A stretch of 64,000 bases of DNA, taken from the NCBI GenBank assembly GCA_963665785.1, contig OY762456.1:1550001-1614000 (forward strand), given 5' to 3'. Shown piece after piece: positions 36,111-45,083 of the stretch (position 1 is its first letter; every line of letters begins with the position of its first letter). The notes below the pieces were generated by a model. That model did no database searches and was not told where the DNA came from. It saw nothing but the letters and a program-made list of their open reading frames with translations. Source of the stretch: UBA7455 sp026713185. GTDB taxonomy: Bacteria; Pseudomonadota; Gammaproteobacteria; Pseudomonadales; Azotimanducaceae. Both the position numbers and the translations under genes were made by a program.

Positions 36111-37520
36111 ATGAGTGAATCCATAGCGAAACCGGGTGGAGTACGTGTAGATCGTACACCTGCCAGCAACCGTGACCTGACCCGGGGGTCTATTTCCATC
36201 CACATGGTTCGTCTCACCAGCTTCATGATGCTGGGGATGGTCTCCTTTACAGTCGCCAGCCTAATCGAAACCGTGTATATCGGACAGGTCGGCACCAGCG
36301 CACTGGCTGCGGTGGGATTTACATTCCCACTCGTATATACACTTCAGGGATTTTCCATGGGATTGAGTGTCGGGGCGTCCTCCGTGGTTGCCAGAACCAT
36401 TGGAATGGGCGACAGGGAGAAAGTAAAACGCCTCGCTACACACTGTTTATTACTGGTGACGGTAGTGAGCCTGCTGGTTGGATGTGTATCGTATTTTTTG
36501 CTGGAGTCGATATTCAGTCTTCTGGGAGCGAGCGACGTGATTCTGCCGCTGGCAGTGGCCTATATGTCAATCTGGCTGATGGGTCTGCCGGTATTCACCG
36601 TGTCATTCGTTGGGACCACGTTGATGCGGGCATCCGGTGATGCAATTACACCGGGATATCTGATGGCAATTGGATCTCTCTTGCATGTGGTGATTGCACC
36701 GTTCTTTATCTTTGGAATAGGACCCTGTCCAGAGATGGGCCTGGAGGGAGCAGCGCTGAGCTTTGTTATTGCACGTTACATCAGCTGCATAATGATTGCG
36801 TACTGTTTTATAGTCAGAGACCGGATGATGCTATTTGATCTCACTGGATTCTTTGGTTCCTGTCGGGAAATACTGCATGTCGGTCTGCCCTCGGTGGCGA
36901 CCAATCTCATCATGCCGGTATCCATGAGTGTCGTGACCCGTCTGCTGGCAGGTCATGGCGCGGTGGTTGTTGCAGGTTTCGGGGTGGCATCCCGTATCGA
37001 ATCAATGCTGATAATGCTGATCTTCGCGGTGTCGATAAGCATTTCACCGGTTGTGGGACAGAACTGGGGCGCCAGACAATTTGATCGCATAAAAAAGGCC
37101 ATGCGTATCTCCAATATTTTTGTGCTGGTGTGGGGTGGCATATCCTACCTGATACTGATCACCGTTGGAGAATACATTGTCAGCATGATTAACGACGATC
37201 CAGAAGTTGTGGAAACGGCCTGTAATTATTTGCTCATAGGGCCTCTGTCGGTGGGATTCATGGGGGTGATGTCAATCGCCACTCATTCATTCAATTCTTT
37301 GGGCAAGCCTGTACCGCCGTTGATTCTGTCATTATTGCAGATGATTGTGGTTGGGATTCCCCTGGCATTGCTGGGTAACTATTTCTGGGGATACATGGGT
37401 ATTTTTGCAGGACAGGTTCTGACAGCGATTTGTCTGAGTGTGGTAGCAGCAATTCCCGCCAACCCACGCTACCGGCTAAAAATGAGGGTTGTAACGGGTT
37501 TCAAAAAAAGTTTTTCGTAG
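36111..37520 (+). CDS. MATE-family multidrug/cation transporter, C-terminus altered by insertion sequence
   Basis: As it stands the protein is 469 residues. Twelve hydrophobic segments and the MATE pattern are present: FTVASLIETVYIGQVGTSALAAVGFTFP, GASSVVARTIG, GVASRIESML and SPVVGQNWGARQ. It exports drugs or cations using Na+ or H+ gradients. The insertion sequence enters after codon 446 (AICLSVVA), so the last 22 or so residues are now encoded by the element. Removing the element and one gtgtggtag copy gives the original end VVAWYWIRHTINVRIARSRI...THRV (470 residues, stop at 39166-39168). All transmembrane helices remain, so activity could survive. Confidence 0.9.
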   Translation: MSESIAKPGGVRVDRTPASNRDLTRGSISIHMVRLTSFMMLGMVSFTVASLIETVYIGQVGTSALAAVGFTFPLVYTLQGFSMGLSVGASSVVARTIGMGDREKVKRLATHCLLLVTVVSLLVGCVSYFLLESIFSLLGASDVILPLAVAYMSIWLMGLPVFTVSFVGTTLMRASGDAITPGYLMAIGSLLHVVIAPFFIFGIGPCPEMGLEGAALSFVIARYISCIMIAYCFIVRDRMMLFDLTGFFGSCREILHVGLPSVATNLIMPVSMSVVTRLLAGHGAVVVAGFGVASRIESMLIMLIFAVSISISPVVGQNWGARQFDRIKKAMRISNIFVLVWGGISYLILITVGEYIVSMINDDPEVVETACNYLLIGPLSVGFMGVMSIATHSFNSLGKPVPPLILSLLQMIVVGIPLALLGNYFWGYMGIFAGQVLTAICLSVVAAIPANPRYRLKMRVVTGFKKSFS

Positions 37521-39082
37521 ACTTGTCATGCAAAATTAGTAGTATGGCAGTGTCTTTTAAAGTGATAGGTCCTTAAATATGGCTAATCTCTTTTCTCGCA
37601 AGACTCTAAGCGCACCGGGATTACTCCGTGAACTGCGTTCCTGCTTCGACCGTATCGAGGATAACATTACCCCGCGGGGGCTGACCCTGACGGACTGCCT
37701 GATGTCCGGGCTGGCGGTTTTCGGCCTGAAGTATGCGTCGCTGCTGCGCTTCGACCAGGACACCCGAGGCAACACGATGATTCGGTCGAACCTGAAGAGT
37801 TTATACGGGGTCAAGCGAGCGCCATCTGATACGGCGTTGCGGGAACGTCTGGACCCGGTGGACCCACAGGTTCTACGACCGGCGTTCAAGCGGTTGTTCA
37901 GTGTGCTACAGCGAGGCAAGGGTCTGGAGGGCTTCACCTATCTGGACGCTCATTACCTGTTGTCGGTTGACGGCACGGGGTATTTTTCGTCGTCGACGGT
38001 GCATTGCGCGAACTGCTGCGAGAAGCATCATAGGGACGGTCGGACCACCTATTACCACCAGATATTAGGCGCGGTGCTGGTGCATCCAGAGCAGCGGGAG
38101 GTATTTCCGCTGGCGCCGGAGCCGATCGTCAAGGAGGACGGCGCGAAGAAGAATGACTGTGAGCGTAACGCAGCGAAGCGATTGCTGCGGGATGTGCGCC
38201 GGGAGCATCCGCATTTGAAGCTTCTGGTGGTGGAGGATGCGCTGGCCTCGAACGGGCCGCACATCGAGTTGCTCAAGACATTGGACATGCGTTTCGTGCT
38301 CGGCGTGAAGCCTGGTGACCACAAGCATCTATTCGAGTGGGTGGATACGACAGCGGCGCTGCAGCAGAGTGCGGTGCAGACCGTCGCGTGGACCGACGGG
38401 CAGGATGTGCGGCATGACTTCCGTTACTGCAACGGGGTACCGCTGAACGACGCCAATTTCGAGTTGGAGGTCAATTTCCTGGAATACTGGGAGCGGCGTC
38501 ACAACGGCAAGGAACAACACTTCTCATGGGTCACGGACCTGCCCATTGAGGCCTCGAACGTCATGCAGTTGATGCGCGCGGGGCGCGCGCGGTGGCGCAT
38601 CGAGAACGAGACTTTCAATACCCTGAAGAACCAAGGCTACTGCTTCGAGCACAACTTTGGCCACGGCGACCAGCATTTATCGACGGTGTTCGCGCACCTG
38701 ATGATGCTGGCCTTTCTGATCGATCAGATTCAGCAGCGCTGCTGCCGCTTGTTCCGGGCTGCCCAAGCGAAGGCCGGGCGCGCCCGGTACTTCTGGGAGC
38801 AACTGCGGGCGATGTTTCTGGAGTTTGTGCTGCCAGACTGGGAGACGCTGTACCGATCGCTGGCCTTCGGCCACCGGAGGCAGGTTCCGATCCCCCTGGA
38901 CCCCGGCTGAACGCGCGCTGTGGCCGGGTGTGCGACGAGCCGATTTTTCAGGGAAACAGTAGCCACATGAAATGTCCGGGACTAAGCCGAAGGGGTTGCG
39001 TACTCTACTGGTAGCCTGGCCAGCCTTATCGTATGTTGGACTGGTGGCTGTAGGGAGCAGATCGAGTTAGCGGGAATTGCTG
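37447..39082. mobile_element. 1636-bp DDE insertion sequence, copy 2
   Basis: This is the same element as 27780-29415 but in the opposite orientation. Inverted-repeat ends are CAGCAATTCCCGC...GCGGGAATTGCTG. The target duplication gtgtggtag is at 37438-37446 and 39083-39091. It separates the MATE gene from yejB by 1.6 kb. Because each copy has its own matching target duplication, the pair arose by two independent insertions. Confidence 0.95.
37579..38910 (+). CDS. DDE transposase, IS4-like superfamily (second copy)
   Basis: The 443 residues are identical to the protein encoded at 27952-29283, with the same DDE segments (VDGTGYF, VVEDALASNG, RWRIENETF). It reads in the same direction as the MATE and yej genes, so its promoter or readthrough could influence yejB expression. 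The roughly 170 bp after the stop belong to the element's non-coding end. Confidence 0.88.
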   Translation: MANLFSRKTLSAPGLLRELRSCFDRIEDNITPRGLTLTDCLMSGLAVFGLKYASLLRFDQDTRGNTMIRSNLKSLYGVKRAPSDTALRERLDPVDPQVLRPAFKRLFSVLQRGKGLEGFTYLDAHYLLSVDGTGYFSSSTVHCANCCEKHHRDGRTTYYHQILGAVLVHPEQREVFPLAPEPIVKEDGAKKNDCERNAAKRLLRDVRREHPHLKLLVVEDALASNGPHIELLKTLDMRFVLGVKPGDHKHLFEWVDTTAALQQSAVQTVAWTDGQDVRHDFRYCNGVPLNDANFELEVNFLEYWERRHNGKEQHFSWVTDLPIEASNVMQLMRAGRARWRIENETFNTLKNQGYCFEHNFGHGDQHLSTVFAHLMMLAFLIDQIQQRCCRLFRAAQAKAGRARYFWEQLRAMFLEFVLPDWETLYRSLAFGHRRQVPIPLDPG

Positions 39083-39091
39083 GTGTGGTAG

Positions 39092-39168
39092 CGTGGTATT
39101 GGATTCGTCATACCATCAATGTCAGAATTGCACGTTCGAGAATCCAAAAGGTAACGCATCGGGTTTAG
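39092..39168 (+). pseudogene. Displaced 3' end of the MATE gene
   Basis: This is the last 25 codons of the original MATE gene, cut off by the insertion sequence. In the restored frame it reads AWYWIRHTINVRIARSRI then QKVTHRV and a TAG at 39166-39168. It ends one base before the yejB ATG, so MATE and yejB were originally adjacent, probably co-transcribed. Confidence 0.88.
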
Positions 39169-39169
39169 T

Positions 39170-40261
39170 ATGGGTGTTTACATCGTCAAGCGTCTGTTGC
39201 TGATTCTGCCTACACTGTTCGGCATCATCCTGATAAATTTCGTCATTGTTCAATTTGCACCGGGTGGACCGGTTGAACAGATCATTGCCACGGTGACAAT
39301 GGGCAACGTATCCACAACTTCCAATATCAGTGGCGGCGGTGACAGTGGCGTGTCAGCGTCGACCGATGTCACTACATCAGCTCAGGAATTGGGGAGTTAT
39401 GGGCTGGACCCGGACCTGATCGCAGACCTTGAGAGGCAGTTTGGATTTGATAAACCGGCTCACGAGAGATTTATTATCATGGTGATCAACTATCTCCAAC
39501 TTGATTTTGGAGATAGCTATTTTCAGGATAAACCGGTTATCGAACTGGTGATAGAACGTTTACCGGTATCCATATCACTGGGTTTCTGGTCGTTACTCAT
39601 CATCTACAGCATTTCCATACCCATGGGGATTGCCAAGGCTGTTCGAGATGGCTCCAGGTTTGATATATGGACATCCACTGTCATTTTTATTGGTTATGCT
39701 ATTCCCGGATTCCTGTTTGCCGTGTTGTTGATCGTGGTGTTTGCCGGTGGGAACTACCTTGATCTTTTCCCGTTACGGGGTCTGGTGTCAGAAAACTGGG
39801 ACCAGATGGGGTGGATCGATAAAATTCTGGACTATTTCTGGCATCTGGCTCTGCCTGTTACTGCACTCACCATCGGCGGCTTTGCCACACTGACCATGCT
39901 GACCAAGAACTCTTTTCTGGAAGAGATCAGCAAGCAGTTTGTGCTTACTGCAAGGGCCAAAGGTCTGGCAGAGAACCGCGTCCTCTACGGCCATGTATTT
40001 CGCAACGCCATGCTGATTGTCATTGCCGGATTTCCGACGGCATTCGTGGGGATTTTCTTCACCGGTTCTTTGCTGATTGAAGTCATCTTTTCTTTGGACG
40101 GGATGGGATTGCTCAGTTACGAGGCGGTGATCAAACGGGATTATCCGATTTTATTCGGTACCATGTTCTGCCTGACGCTGATTGCTCTTGTCATGCATCT
40201 GATCGGTGATCTTGTTTATGTTCTGGTTGATCCGCGAATTGATTTTGATACCAGAGACTGA
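39170..40261 (+). CDS. yejB: Peptide ABC transporter permease YejB
   Basis: The protein is 363 residues. It opens with YIVKRLLLILPTLFGIILINFVIVQFAPGGPVEQ, the OppB/DppB-type N-terminal helix, and carries the permease motif TARAKGLAENRVLYGHVFRNAM and the ending GDLVYVLVDPRIDF. A long, low-complexity insert (about 42-75) before LERQFGFDKP is characteristic of YejB rather than DppB. With YejE it forms the membrane pore of an importer for peptides, including microcin C in E. coli. It starts one base after the original MATE stop and is followed after 3 bp by yejE. No binding-protein gene (yejA) precedes it. Confidence 0.92.
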   Translation: MGVYIVKRLLLILPTLFGIILINFVIVQFAPGGPVEQIIATVTMGNVSTTSNISGGGDSGVSASTDVTTSAQELGSYGLDPDLIADLERQFGFDKPAHERFIIMVINYLQLDFGDSYFQDKPVIELVIERLPVSISLGFWSLLIIYSISIPMGIAKAVRDGSRFDIWTSTVIFIGYAIPGFLFAVLLIVVFAGGNYLDLFPLRGLVSENWDQMGWIDKILDYFWHLALPVTALTIGGFATLTMLTKNSFLEEISKQFVLTARAKGLAENRVLYGHVFRNAMLIVIAGFPTAFVGIFFTGSLLIEVIFSLDGMGLLSYEAVIKRDYPILFGTMFCLTLIALVMHLIGDLVYVLVDPRIDFDTRD

Positions 40262-40264
40262 ACC

Positions 40265-41302
40265 ATGACGCCACTGAACCAGAGGAGATTGCAACAGTTC
40301 AAGGCGAACCGCAGAGGATACTATTCCCTGTATCTTTTTTGTGCATTGTTTGGCATATCGCTGTTTGCAGAGTTCATCGCCAATGACAAGCCGATACTGC
40401 TTTATCTCCACGGTGGGCTCTACGTGCCGGTGTTATTTACTTATACCGAGAAGGAACTTGGTGGGGAACTGCCCATAGAGGCGCTGTATAACGAGCCTTA
40501 CATGCAGAATCTCGTGCGAGAGAACAACGGCTGGATGTTGATGCCGCCCATTCCTTTCAGTTTCAAAAGCGCAGACAAGTTTCTTCAGAGTGCTGCACCG
40601 GCACAGCCGTCACTGGAGCACTGGCTCGGTACAGATGATTCCGGAAAGGACACACTGGCCCGACTGATCTATGGATTCCGTTTGTCCGTATTGTTTGGTC
40701 TTTCACTGACCATCATGAGTTCCATGATTGGGGTGACAGTCGGGGCTGTTCAGGGTTATTTTGGCGGCCGCATTGATTTGATTGGTCAGAGGCTGGTAGA
40801 GATTTGGACAGGCTTGCCGATTCTCTTGATGCTTATCATCCTGGCCAGTATCGTCAAACCCAATGTGTTCTGGTTACTGGGCATTCTGACACTATTCAGT
40901 TGGATGCCACTGGTCAGTGTCGTTCGTGCGGAAGTATTGCGTACCAGGAACTTTGAATATGTGCGTGCGGCGCGGTCACTTGGCATAACTGACATAGAGA
41001 TCATCATAAGACACGTATTGCCCAATGCGATGGTGGCAACGTTGACCTTTTTACCATTTATCCTGAGTGGCGCAGTGACAATGCTGACTGCACTGGATTT
41101 TCTCGGGTTTGGCCTGCCTGCAGGGTCGCCTTCTATCGGGGAACTGCTGGCACAGGGAAAAGCGAATATTAACTCTCCCTGGCTGGGTCTGACAGGATTC
41201 TGCACCCTGGGTCTGATGCTGACACTGCTGATTTTTATCGGTGAGGCGGTTCGGGATGCTCTGGACCCTCGCCGTACCCTGTCCGCTTCTTATCAGGATT
41301 GA
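40265..41302 (+). CDS. yejE: Peptide ABC transporter permease YejE
   Basis: The protein is 345 residues. One transmembrane helix near the N-terminus (YSLYLFCALFGISLFAEFIAND) is followed by a periplasmic segment with FTYTEKELGGELP and PIPFSF, a YejE hallmark. Then comes the DppC-type permease core: HWLGTDDSGKDTLARLIYG, and the EAA-like loop VRAARSLGITDIEIIIRHVLPNAM. It pairs with YejB. The ATPase gene yejF, normally next, is absent; a holin-like gene on the other strand follows. Confidence 0.93.
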   Translation: MTPLNQRRLQQFKANRRGYYSLYLFCALFGISLFAEFIANDKPILLYLHGGLYVPVLFTYTEKELGGELPIEALYNEPYMQNLVRENNGWMLMPPIPFSFKSADKFLQSAAPAQPSLEHWLGTDDSGKDTLARLIYGFRLSVLFGLSLTIMSSMIGVTVGAVQGYFGGRIDLIGQRLVEIWTGLPILLMLIILASIVKPNVFWLLGILTLFSWMPLVSVVRAEVLRTRNFEYVRAARSLGITDIEIIIRHVLPNAMVATLTFLPFILSGAVTMLTALDFLGFGLPAGSPSIGELLAQGKANINSPWLGLTGFCTLGLMLTLLIFIGEAVRDALDPRRTLSASYQD

Positions 41303-41374
41303 TTCAGTAACAGACGTCTGGCCCGGCGTTTTCAACCTGCGGTTCAGGATGCATGGTATCTTTGCCTCCCGGTA

Positions 41375-41710
41375 TCAGAATATCCAGGCCAGAAGTGAAT
41401 CGGCAATGGTGATTGCTATGGCGGCAATAAAAGTTGTCCTGAGATCCACGATCTCAAAATTCTCGATAATCTGATCGGTAATCCAGAGAAGAAAAGTATT
41501 GATGATCAGCTTGAACAGACCGACTGTGATGATCATGAAAGGGAAGCTGATAATCATCAACAGGGCGCCAAGGGTGATATTGATGATTCCGTAAACGATC
41601 GCCACCAGCAAGGCCGTACCATAACTGGTTACACGTATTCCAGGAACCAGTTCCGCCAACAGAAATATAAAACCACCAAGCAGCAATAAATGTAAAATCA
41701 GATCAATCAT
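41375..41710 (-). CDS. Phage-holin-family four-helix membrane protein
   Basis: The protein is 111 residues, almost entirely hydrophobic with about four helices (LILHLLLLGGFIFLLAELVPGIRV, TALLVAIVYGIINITLGALL, and the C-terminal LRTTFIAAIAITIADSLLAWIF). The motif P-G-I-x-V followed by G-x-x-x-A-x-x-x-A fits the small bacterial membrane family labelled phage holin family 4 (PF04020). It is widespread in chromosomes and not evidence of a prophage. It converges with yejE, 72 bp apart. Its function is unknown. Confidence 0.75.
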   Translation of the reverse strand: MIDLILHLLLLGGFIFLLAELVPGIRVTSYGTALLVAIVYGIINITLGALLMIISFPFMIITVGLFKLIINTFLLWITDQIIENFEIVDLRTTFIAAIAITIADSLLAWIF

Positions 41711-41996
41711 CTTGTTCTTTCCTGTTCATATTCCAATAAGTTGCAGTGTCAGATGGCTCTGCCGTTTCAATTTACATCCAGGTTGTTAAATAATTTTACA
41801 ATTATTGTACCAACTTATAAACTACTGAAAAACAACAACAAATCACCTACACCTGATTACCGTGTGGCGAGATTGACCAATGTTCCGTTAAAACCACCTC
41901 CCACTGTGGCCTGGAGTTGAACCGGGTTCCGGCTTTCCCCTGGACAGAGAATGATGGCAAACTCAGGTATTACTCTTATGAACAAAGGTTTAAACA

Positions 41997-42737
41997 ATGC
42001 TTGACTTACATTACTGGCCTACGCCCAACGGCAAGAAAGTGACTATTCAACTGGAAGAATGCGGGCTTGAATACAATGTGGCGCCTTGCAACATCGGCAG
42101 GGGAGATCAGTTCAAAGAGACGTTTCTGGGGATTTCCCCGAATAACCGCATGCCGGCTCTGGTAGATCATGCTCCCGATGACGGCGGCGCCCCGCTGCCG
42201 GTGTTCGAGTCCGGCGCGATCATGCTCTATATTGCAGAAAAAACGGGGCAGTTCATGCCGTCTGATGCAAGAGGTAAATACAATGTCATGCAATGGGTGA
42301 TATGGCAGATGGCAAACCAGGGACCCAAGACCGGAGAGTGTGGGCATTTCCGGCGACTTGGTGATAGCAGTGGTGATCAATCCTACGCTGTTAACCGGTT
42401 TACCAATGAGGTCAATCGATTCTACGGTGTTCTGAATAACCAGTTATACCGTCAACGCTATATTTGTGGCGAAGAGTATACGATCGCCGACATGATCATT
42501 TACCCGTGGACGGTTGGTTGGTCTGGTCAGGGACAGGACATCGACGAATTCAAATATTTCAAACGCTGGTTCAATGAGATTGGAGAACGGGATGCGGTAC
42601 AGAGAGGTATGGCCGTAGGCAAAGATTTTCAAAATGACACTTCGAAATTGAGTAACGAGGAAAAGGCAACTCTACGGGATATGCTTTACAACCAGAGAGC
42701 CCGCCCCGCTCCTGAATCCGGTGGTTTGGAAATATGA
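41997..42737 (+). CDS. Glutathione S-transferase, YfcG/YghU-like
   Basis: The protein is 246 residues. The N-terminal thioredoxin-like domain reads LHYWPTPNGKKVTIQLEECGLEYN, with the PTPNG motif of Nu-class GSTs, then ISPNNRMPALVDH (cis-Pro) and VFESGAIMLYIAEKTG (glutathione gamma-glutamyl contacts). An all-helical C-terminal domain follows, with YTIADMIIYPW. Nu-class enzymes such as YfcG act as disulfide-bond reductases with glutathione. The upstream 286 bp (41711-41996), shared divergently with the holin-like gene, hold no gene and are AT-rich. Confidence 0.9.
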   Translation: MLDLHYWPTPNGKKVTIQLEECGLEYNVAPCNIGRGDQFKETFLGISPNNRMPALVDHAPDDGGAPLPVFESGAIMLYIAEKTGQFMPSDARGKYNVMQWVIWQMANQGPKTGECGHFRRLGDSSGDQSYAVNRFTNEVNRFYGVLNNQLYRQRYICGEEYTIADMIIYPWTVGWSGQGQDIDEFKYFKRWFNEIGERDAVQRGMAVGKDFQNDTSKLSNEEKATLRDMLYNQRARPAPESGGLEI

Positions 42738-42774
42738 ATTACAGCGTTCGGTAAAGTCGGAAGACCCTGCAGGA

Positions 42775-44463
42775 TCACTCCTGGTCAGTAACTGCCCCTT
42801 TTGATGCGGAACTCACCAGGCGTGAGTACTTGGCCAGTATCCCGCGGTCCGTATAGGGTGCCGGTTGCCGCCAATTTGCTCGTCTCTGGTCCATTTCCAC
42901 TGCGTCAATATGCAGCGTGATGGTTCTTTCCTCGGCATCAATTGTAATGCCGTCTCCGTCCTCTATCAGTGCAATCGGGCCGCCGTCACTGGCTTCCGGG
43001 GTGATGTGTCCAATAACAAAGCCATGAGATCCACCGGAAAATCGTCCGTCCGTAATCAGCGCTACATTTCCAGATAGTCCTCTACCGCTGATAGCGCTGG
43101 TTGGAGACAGCATTTCCCGCATACCAGGTCCACCTCGAGGTCCTTCATAGCGTATGACGACGACATCACCGGCAACCACGGTACCGTCCAGTATCGCGGT
43201 GAGAGCAGATTCTTCTCCGGTAAAGCAACGCGCTGTTCCAGAAAATGACAGACCTTCATGTCCGGTAATTTTTGCTACGGCGCCTTCCGGTGCAAGATTA
43301 CCCTTCAGGATGACCAGATGGCTGTCTTTTTTAATCGGATTCGATAATGGCCTGATGATTTGCTGAGCATCTGGATAGGGGGCGACATTGGCCAGATTTT
43401 CAGCCAGTGTGTTACCCGTAACAGTCAGGCAATCTCCATGCAACAGACCGGCTTCCCACAGCATTCTCATCAATGGCTGGATGCCGCCAATATCGATGAG
43501 TTCACTCATGGCATATTGGCCCGCGGGACGCATGTCGGCCAATACCGGTACACGTTTACCAATCCGGGTAAAATCATCAATGGTGAGCGGAATTCTCGCT
43601 GCGTGTGCAATTGCCAGCAGATGCAGAACGGCGTTTGTTGAACCCTCCAGGGCAATTGCTACCGTAATGGCATTTTCAAATGCCTCGGTGCATAGAATAT
43701 CAGAGGGTTTGATGCCAGCTTCGACAAGTTTGACGACGGCTTCCCCGGCGGCATGGCTATCTGCCCGCTTATTGTTGGATACTGCTTCCTGGGCAGATGA
43801 ATTGGGCAGTGACAGTCCCAGGGCTTCTATGGCTGATGCCATGGTGTTGGCCGTATACATGCCGCCGCAGGAACCCGGTCCGGGTATTGCCGTAGATTCA
43901 ATTTCCTGCAACTCGATATCAGAAATGTTACCGGCTGCGTGTTGTCCGACTGCTTCAAACACGGAAATGATATCGCGTCTGTTTTTACCAGGCTGGATTG
44001 TGCCGCCATAAACAAATACCGCGGGGCGGTCGAGGCGGGCCATCGCCATGGCGCATCCGGGCATGTTCTTGTCGCATCCACCAATGGCGACAAATCCGTC
44101 AAAGCCTTCGGCGCCAACAACTGTTTCAATGGAATCCGCGATCACTTCACGGGACACCAGTGAGTAGCGCATACCTGGCGAACCCATGGAGATACCATCC
44201 GATACGGTGATGGTATTGAAAGTGACGGGTTTGCCACCCTGGTCGCCAACGCCTGTCGCCGCCGACTCAGCCAATTCGTTGATGTGCATATTGCAGGGTG
44301 TAAGGTTGCTCCAGGTTGAGGCGATACCAATCTGGGGTTTACTGAAATCTTCCCGGGTAAATCCCACGGCATACAACATTGAACGTGCAGCCGCTTTTTC
44401 CACACCATCGACGACAATGGAAGAATAGCGGCGTCGGTTACTGGTTTCATCTGAATCGGACAT
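42775..44463 (-). CDS. ilvD: Dihydroxy-acid dehydratase IlvD
   Basis: The protein is 562 residues, starting at MSDSDETSNRRRYSS (44463). It contains the iron-sulfur and metal site motifs CNMHINELA, GGCDKNMPGCAMAMARL and PGPGSCGGMYTANTMASAIEALGLSLP, and the C-terminal LITDGRFSGGSHGFVIGHI. It dehydrates 2,3-dihydroxy-acids to 2-keto acids in isoleucine, valine and leucine synthesis. Its length places it with the shorter IlvD subgroup, about 560 residues, rather than the 615-residue E. coli form. It is divergent from tRNA-Lys. Confidence 0.96.
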   Translation of the reverse strand: MSDSDETSNRRRYSSIVVDGVEKAAARSMLYAVGFTREDFSKPQIGIASTWSNLTPCNMHINELAESAATGVGDQGGKPVTFNTITVSDGISMGSPGMRYSLVSREVIADSIETVVGAEGFDGFVAIGGCDKNMPGCAMAMARLDRPAVFVYGGTIQPGKNRRDIISVFEAVGQHAAGNISDIELQEIESTAIPGPGSCGGMYTANTMASAIEALGLSLPNSSAQEAVSNNKRADSHAAGEAVVKLVEAGIKPSDILCTEAFENAITVAIALEGSTNAVLHLLAIAHAARIPLTIDDFTRIGKRVPVLADMRPAGQYAMSELIDIGGIQPLMRMLWEAGLLHGDCLTVTGNTLAENLANVAPYPDAQQIIRPLSNPIKKDSHLVILKGNLAPEGAVAKITGHEGLSFSGTARCFTGEESALTAILDGTVVAGDVVVIRYEGPRGGPGMREMLSPTSAISGRGLSGNVALITDGRFSGGSHGFVIGHITPEASDGGPIALIEDGDGITIDAEERTITLHIDAVEMDQRRANWRQPAPYTDRGILAKYSRLVSSASKGAVTDQE

Positions 44464-44572
44464 ATTGATCGGGTTCCTGAAAACTGAAGCCGTGAATTGT
44501 AGCACTACAGCCGGGGCCCGACGAAAATCTGCTGGAATTTTTTGTTTATTCCTGATGTACTGCCTGGTTCCG

Positions 44573-44648
44573 GGGTCGTTAGCTCAATTGGTAGAGCAGT
44601 GGACTCTTAATCCATCGGTTACAGGTTCGATTCCTGTACGACCCACCA
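44573..44648 (+). tRNA. tRNA-Lys (anticodon CUU)
   Basis: A complete cloverleaf: acceptor GGGTCGT/ACGACCC with A73 and encoded CCA, D-arm GCTC...GAGC, anticodon loop CTCTTAA giving CUU, and T-arm CAGGTTCGATTCCTG. It is close to E. coli tRNA-Lys but with C at position 34, so it reads AAG. Confidence 0.95.
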
Positions 44649-44721
44649 CAGCACCGGGACGTTGCTTTACCAGGCTGCAGCGGTTGAAAACAGGTGTTTA
44701 CCTTGCTTTAATGAATTCTGT

Positions 44722-45015
44722 ATGGTCAGGAAGAACAAGAAGAATAAAAAACTGATTAATGAAGCGGGTCTGCTCAAGGAAGCGATTCGACTCGGTATGA
44801 TCTATGGCGAAAAACGTGGAGTGGTGGAGTTTGAACCAACGGATTCAGTCCATCTGAAAGTTGAATATATTTACAGACTACTGGTTCACGACAAATTGAT
44901 TCAGCCATTGGCAAAACCGGATGTTTCACAGAAGGCTATGGCGCACAAACTGGCTCTCTGGGTTGCCAGGCAATTGCCGGAAGATCACCCGCTGATCAGG
45001 GAACAGATTACCTGA
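44722..45015 (+). CDS. Small conserved protein, DUF5062-like
   Basis: The protein is 97 residues from ATG 44722. It has a basic start (MVRKNKKNKK), then LLKEAIRLGMIYGEKRGVVEFEPTDSVHLKVEYIYRLLVHDKLI, and the ending KLALWVARQLPEDHPLI. This pattern matches my recollection of DUF5062, a small family in gammaproteobacteria. No signal peptide or catalytic motif is visible. It lies 74 bp after tRNA-Lys. Confidence 0.65.
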   Translation: MVRKNKKNKKLINEAGLLKEAIRLGMIYGEKRGVVEFEPTDSVHLKVEYIYRLLVHDKLIQPLAKPDVSQKAMAHKLALWVARQLPEDHPLIREQIT

Positions 45016-45083
45016 TTCTATTCCGACGGGGATACATTAGCTGAATAAGATCTTCCCCAGATGAATTTGGAATAGTTGCTGAA

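Noticed and set aside
27771..39091. The two inverted insertion-sequence copies as a composite transposon carrying the LRR and MATE genes
   Set aside because: Each copy has its own, different 9-bp target duplication. A composite transposon would show one duplication around the whole unit.
41375..41710. Holin-like gene as a sign of a prophage
   Set aside because: This four-helix family is common as a single chromosomal gene, and no phage structural, integrase or lysis genes are nearby.
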